Part shown: positions 62,461 through 64,000 of the stretch, one piece after another
Numbering within the stretch: the first letter of the stretch is position 1
Layout of the letters: each line of letters starts with the position of its first letter
Assembly (NCBI GenBank): GCA_910890315.1
Contig: CAJVGD010000042.1
Location: 496,001-560,000, forward strand
Length of the DNA: 64,000 nucleotides
Direction: 5' to 3'
Source: Serendipita indica DSM 11827
Lineage: Eukaryota > Basidiomycota > Agaricomycetes > Sebacinales > Serendipitaceae
Made by a program: the position numbers and the translations under genes
Notes under the pieces: model-generated
What the model was told of the DNA's origin: nothing
The model's database searches: none
Seen by the model: the letters and a program-made list of their open reading frames with translations, nothing else

Positions 62461-63551
62461 ACCGTCTGACAGGCTCTAGCGTCTACATACATCGAGCACT
62501 TCAATCAAGATTTTCCCGTTGGCGTTTAGGAACGGGCCGTCTGGACTAGGCTCGTCCGTATCACCGTTCGCCGCGAGTTTGACGTGGGTAGACGCACCTT
62601 GCTCTGTCGCTGGAGCTTTGGTTCCACTCTGCTTGGCCTGCATGGGCCGAGGTGAACCTCAGGCGTGCTCGAAGGAACGCCTTCAGCATGCCCAAGGCCT
62701 CCAGTTCCCCATACACTGGTTATCCCGCCGCCGCCACCGCCGCCGCCACCGCCGCCGCCGCCACGACTACACCCGCTCATCAGCCACGGCCTTGCACTTG
62801 CCCGACGGTGGGGACAGCCGCAGTGGTAATGCAGGCCCCTGACATTCTACGCCAGATTCAAACCGTCATACATGCGCATGCTAACGATGTCCCTTGCAAC
62901 ATATTCAACAGATTAGAAGGGCTATATCGACCAAAGCACCTCTCCAACTCGACTCTAGCACTATAAGCACCCTCTCAAGGTGCTCAAAGTGCGAATCCAA
63001 CTCGACTTCACTCTCTATCGACTGATGAAAACGTGCATCAAGTCCCTGTTTTGCAAACTCGGTTCCCTCGACGCGGCTTGCTCGTTCATTCTTTGGCCCA
63101 CCGAGCCTTCTACAACCCGACCAGTCCCTTCCTCTTGCCCAAATTGAGGAATAGACGATGGAAATGCAGTGGCCCCAGGCCTCCAGACGCTCATTGGGCA
63201 ACGCAGGTCGCACGCTGCTGGAGCTAAGCGAAGAGTTTGCATCCATTGAGGTGCATATCCGAACTCGAGCTCATCACATGCAAGCAGAGGGAGGTAGTAC
63301 TACACGCGTCGCAATACCCTTTCTCTCCCTCCACGGATACTTTCCACTTGCAGTAACGTACATGTCGAGAGCCACGGTATGTACGTTGTCCTTATTCCGA
63401 CGTATCTAATATCTGACAGAGAAAGGAACAAAAAGTACTATAATTGCCTATATACGAAGTAAATGACGCAAGTACAATATGCCCAGTTCTCGAGGTACAA
63501 GGTTGAACGCGAAAACACAAGAACTTGGAGCCAGCCATGCTAGAAGAATGG
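62461..63551. other. spacer of the Family 2 array, with trinucleotide repeat
   Basis: About 1.1 kb between the F-box remnant and member D. It contains a CCG/CCA repeat at 62725-62763. The right end (63380-63551) is closely related to the sequence 3' of member B. Open frames here are short and unsupported. Confidence 0.45.
62725..62763. repeat. (CCG)n trinucleotide microsatellite
   Basis: Thirteen consecutive CCG-type triplets with two CCA interruptions. It lies in unannotated spacer sequence and gives a long glycine run on the minus strand, which is not evidence of a gene. Confidence 0.9.
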
Positions 63552-64000
63552 CTAGGAGGAATGGATGAAACCGGAGAACGTGCTATAGTGACCCGAGATT
63601 AGTGGGGCGAACACAGGCAGTGGCAGTGACGACTTACCGGTCTGGACCGTTCCATTGTGGCTCGACAGCTATTCGAGGATGGGTCAGCGTAGGCGAAGAA
63701 GAGGGCAAGAGAGAGCGCGTACACTCGTCGGTGGTCGTAGCGGTGTCGTTGTGCGTTGGATGGACACCGTTGGTCGTAGAGGGTTGAGACGGTTGAGGTG
63801 TTTGTGGACCATTGCTGTTGGCAGATGGACCTTGTGCGGAGCCGTGGGAGACATTTGGCGTGACGGGACCGGCATTGGGGGCGTAGGCGGCAGGAGGGGG
63901 AGCGTGCACCGACGTCGTGCTAGGGGTCGTCGTCGAGGTCGATTGGGAGACTAGGAACGTGTCAGTCAGACCATTTGAAGAGCGCGAGTGATCCACCAGC
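63552..64000 (-). CDS. Family 2 member D, 5' end beyond window
   Basis: Read from the right edge, the last two or so bases of an exon are followed by GTGGATC..CCTAG, then VSQSTSTTTPSTTSVHAPPP, AAYAPNAGPVTPNVSHGSAQ, SNGPQTPQPSQPSTTNGVHP, TTTDE plus one base, then SVEPQWNGPDR and TFSGFIHSS (stop 63552-63554). The intron positions and phases equal those of member B, so only the MSxTP and NNAA exons should lie outside the window. The last exon is a few residues shorter than in B because of an earlier TAG. It is the closest relative of B in both coding and flanking sequence. Confidence 0.62.

Noticed and set aside
62526-62780. Poly-glycine protein on the minus strand
   Set aside because: It is just the translation of the CCG microsatellite.

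Overview
This window looks like nuclear DNA of a filamentous basidiomycete. Genes are dense and on both strands. Most introns are about 45-60 nt with GT..AG ends and CTAAC/CTTAC-like branch sites. The housekeeping proteins are fungal in type (NOG2, PUF, SRP14, complex I B12 subunit, CDK11, Mkk-class MAPKK, NIPSNAP, FG nucleoporin, MBF1, gamma-tubulin, HIBADH). Placement in the Agaricomycetes, perhaps near Rhizoctonia/Ceratobasidiaceae, is inference from protein style; no rRNA or other marker is present. No tRNA, rRNA, CRISPR array or intact transposable element was recognised.

Layout. 0-3 kb: the 5' part of NOG2 (minus, running off the left edge) diverges from an F-box/LRR-like gene. 2.7-6.2 kb: gene-poor. 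6.2-19.5 kb: a compact housekeeping block with a PUF RNA-binding protein, NDUFB3-like complex I subunit, SRP14 and a basic unknown protein (all minus), CDK11-like kinase (minus) head to head with a tubulin-tyrosine-ligase-like gene (plus), a MAPKK (plus) and a small membrane protein (plus). 19.5-22.8 kb: gene-poor. 22.8-27.8 kb: NIPSNAP, a conserved CxxCH (haem-c-like) protein with an in-frame stop, and a multi-pass membrane protein (all minus). 28-38.4 kb: a 1317-residue FxFG nucleoporin and MBF1 (plus), then gamma-tubulin, 3-hydroxyisobutyrate dehydrogenase and a coiled-coil protein (minus). 38.4-42.2 kb: gene-poor. 42.2-44.2 kb: an HSP20/alpha-crystallin-like gene with an exceptional 1.17-kb intron.

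Accessory half (45-64 kb). Two separate tandem families of unrecognised genes occupy this part. Family 1 (45.3-52.4 kb, plus strand) has two apparently complete members and two decayed ones. They share a core with a PSS motif and a PVLLCNYR motif, and a C-terminal MGRxRRA box; a non-coding upstream block has also been copied. Family 2 (56.6-64 kb, minus strand) has four members of about 100-150 residues. They are Pro/Thr/Ser/Ala-rich and share intron positions and phases and a short C-terminal exon reading FSGF.RSSKP. The non-coding DNA between them is also repeated. A metallophosphoesterase with one reading-frame break lies between the families, and an F-box/LRR-like remnant lies inside Family 2.

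Most notable single observations: MBF1 keeps its conserved NAARRQG motif only if a 2-nt exon is spliced between two ordinary introns; the CDK11 and tubulin-ligase genes start on top of each other; and two otherwise well-preserved host genes each carry one disabling change. I see no functional pathway joining the housekeeping genes; their order looks like ordinary chromosomal neighbourhood.
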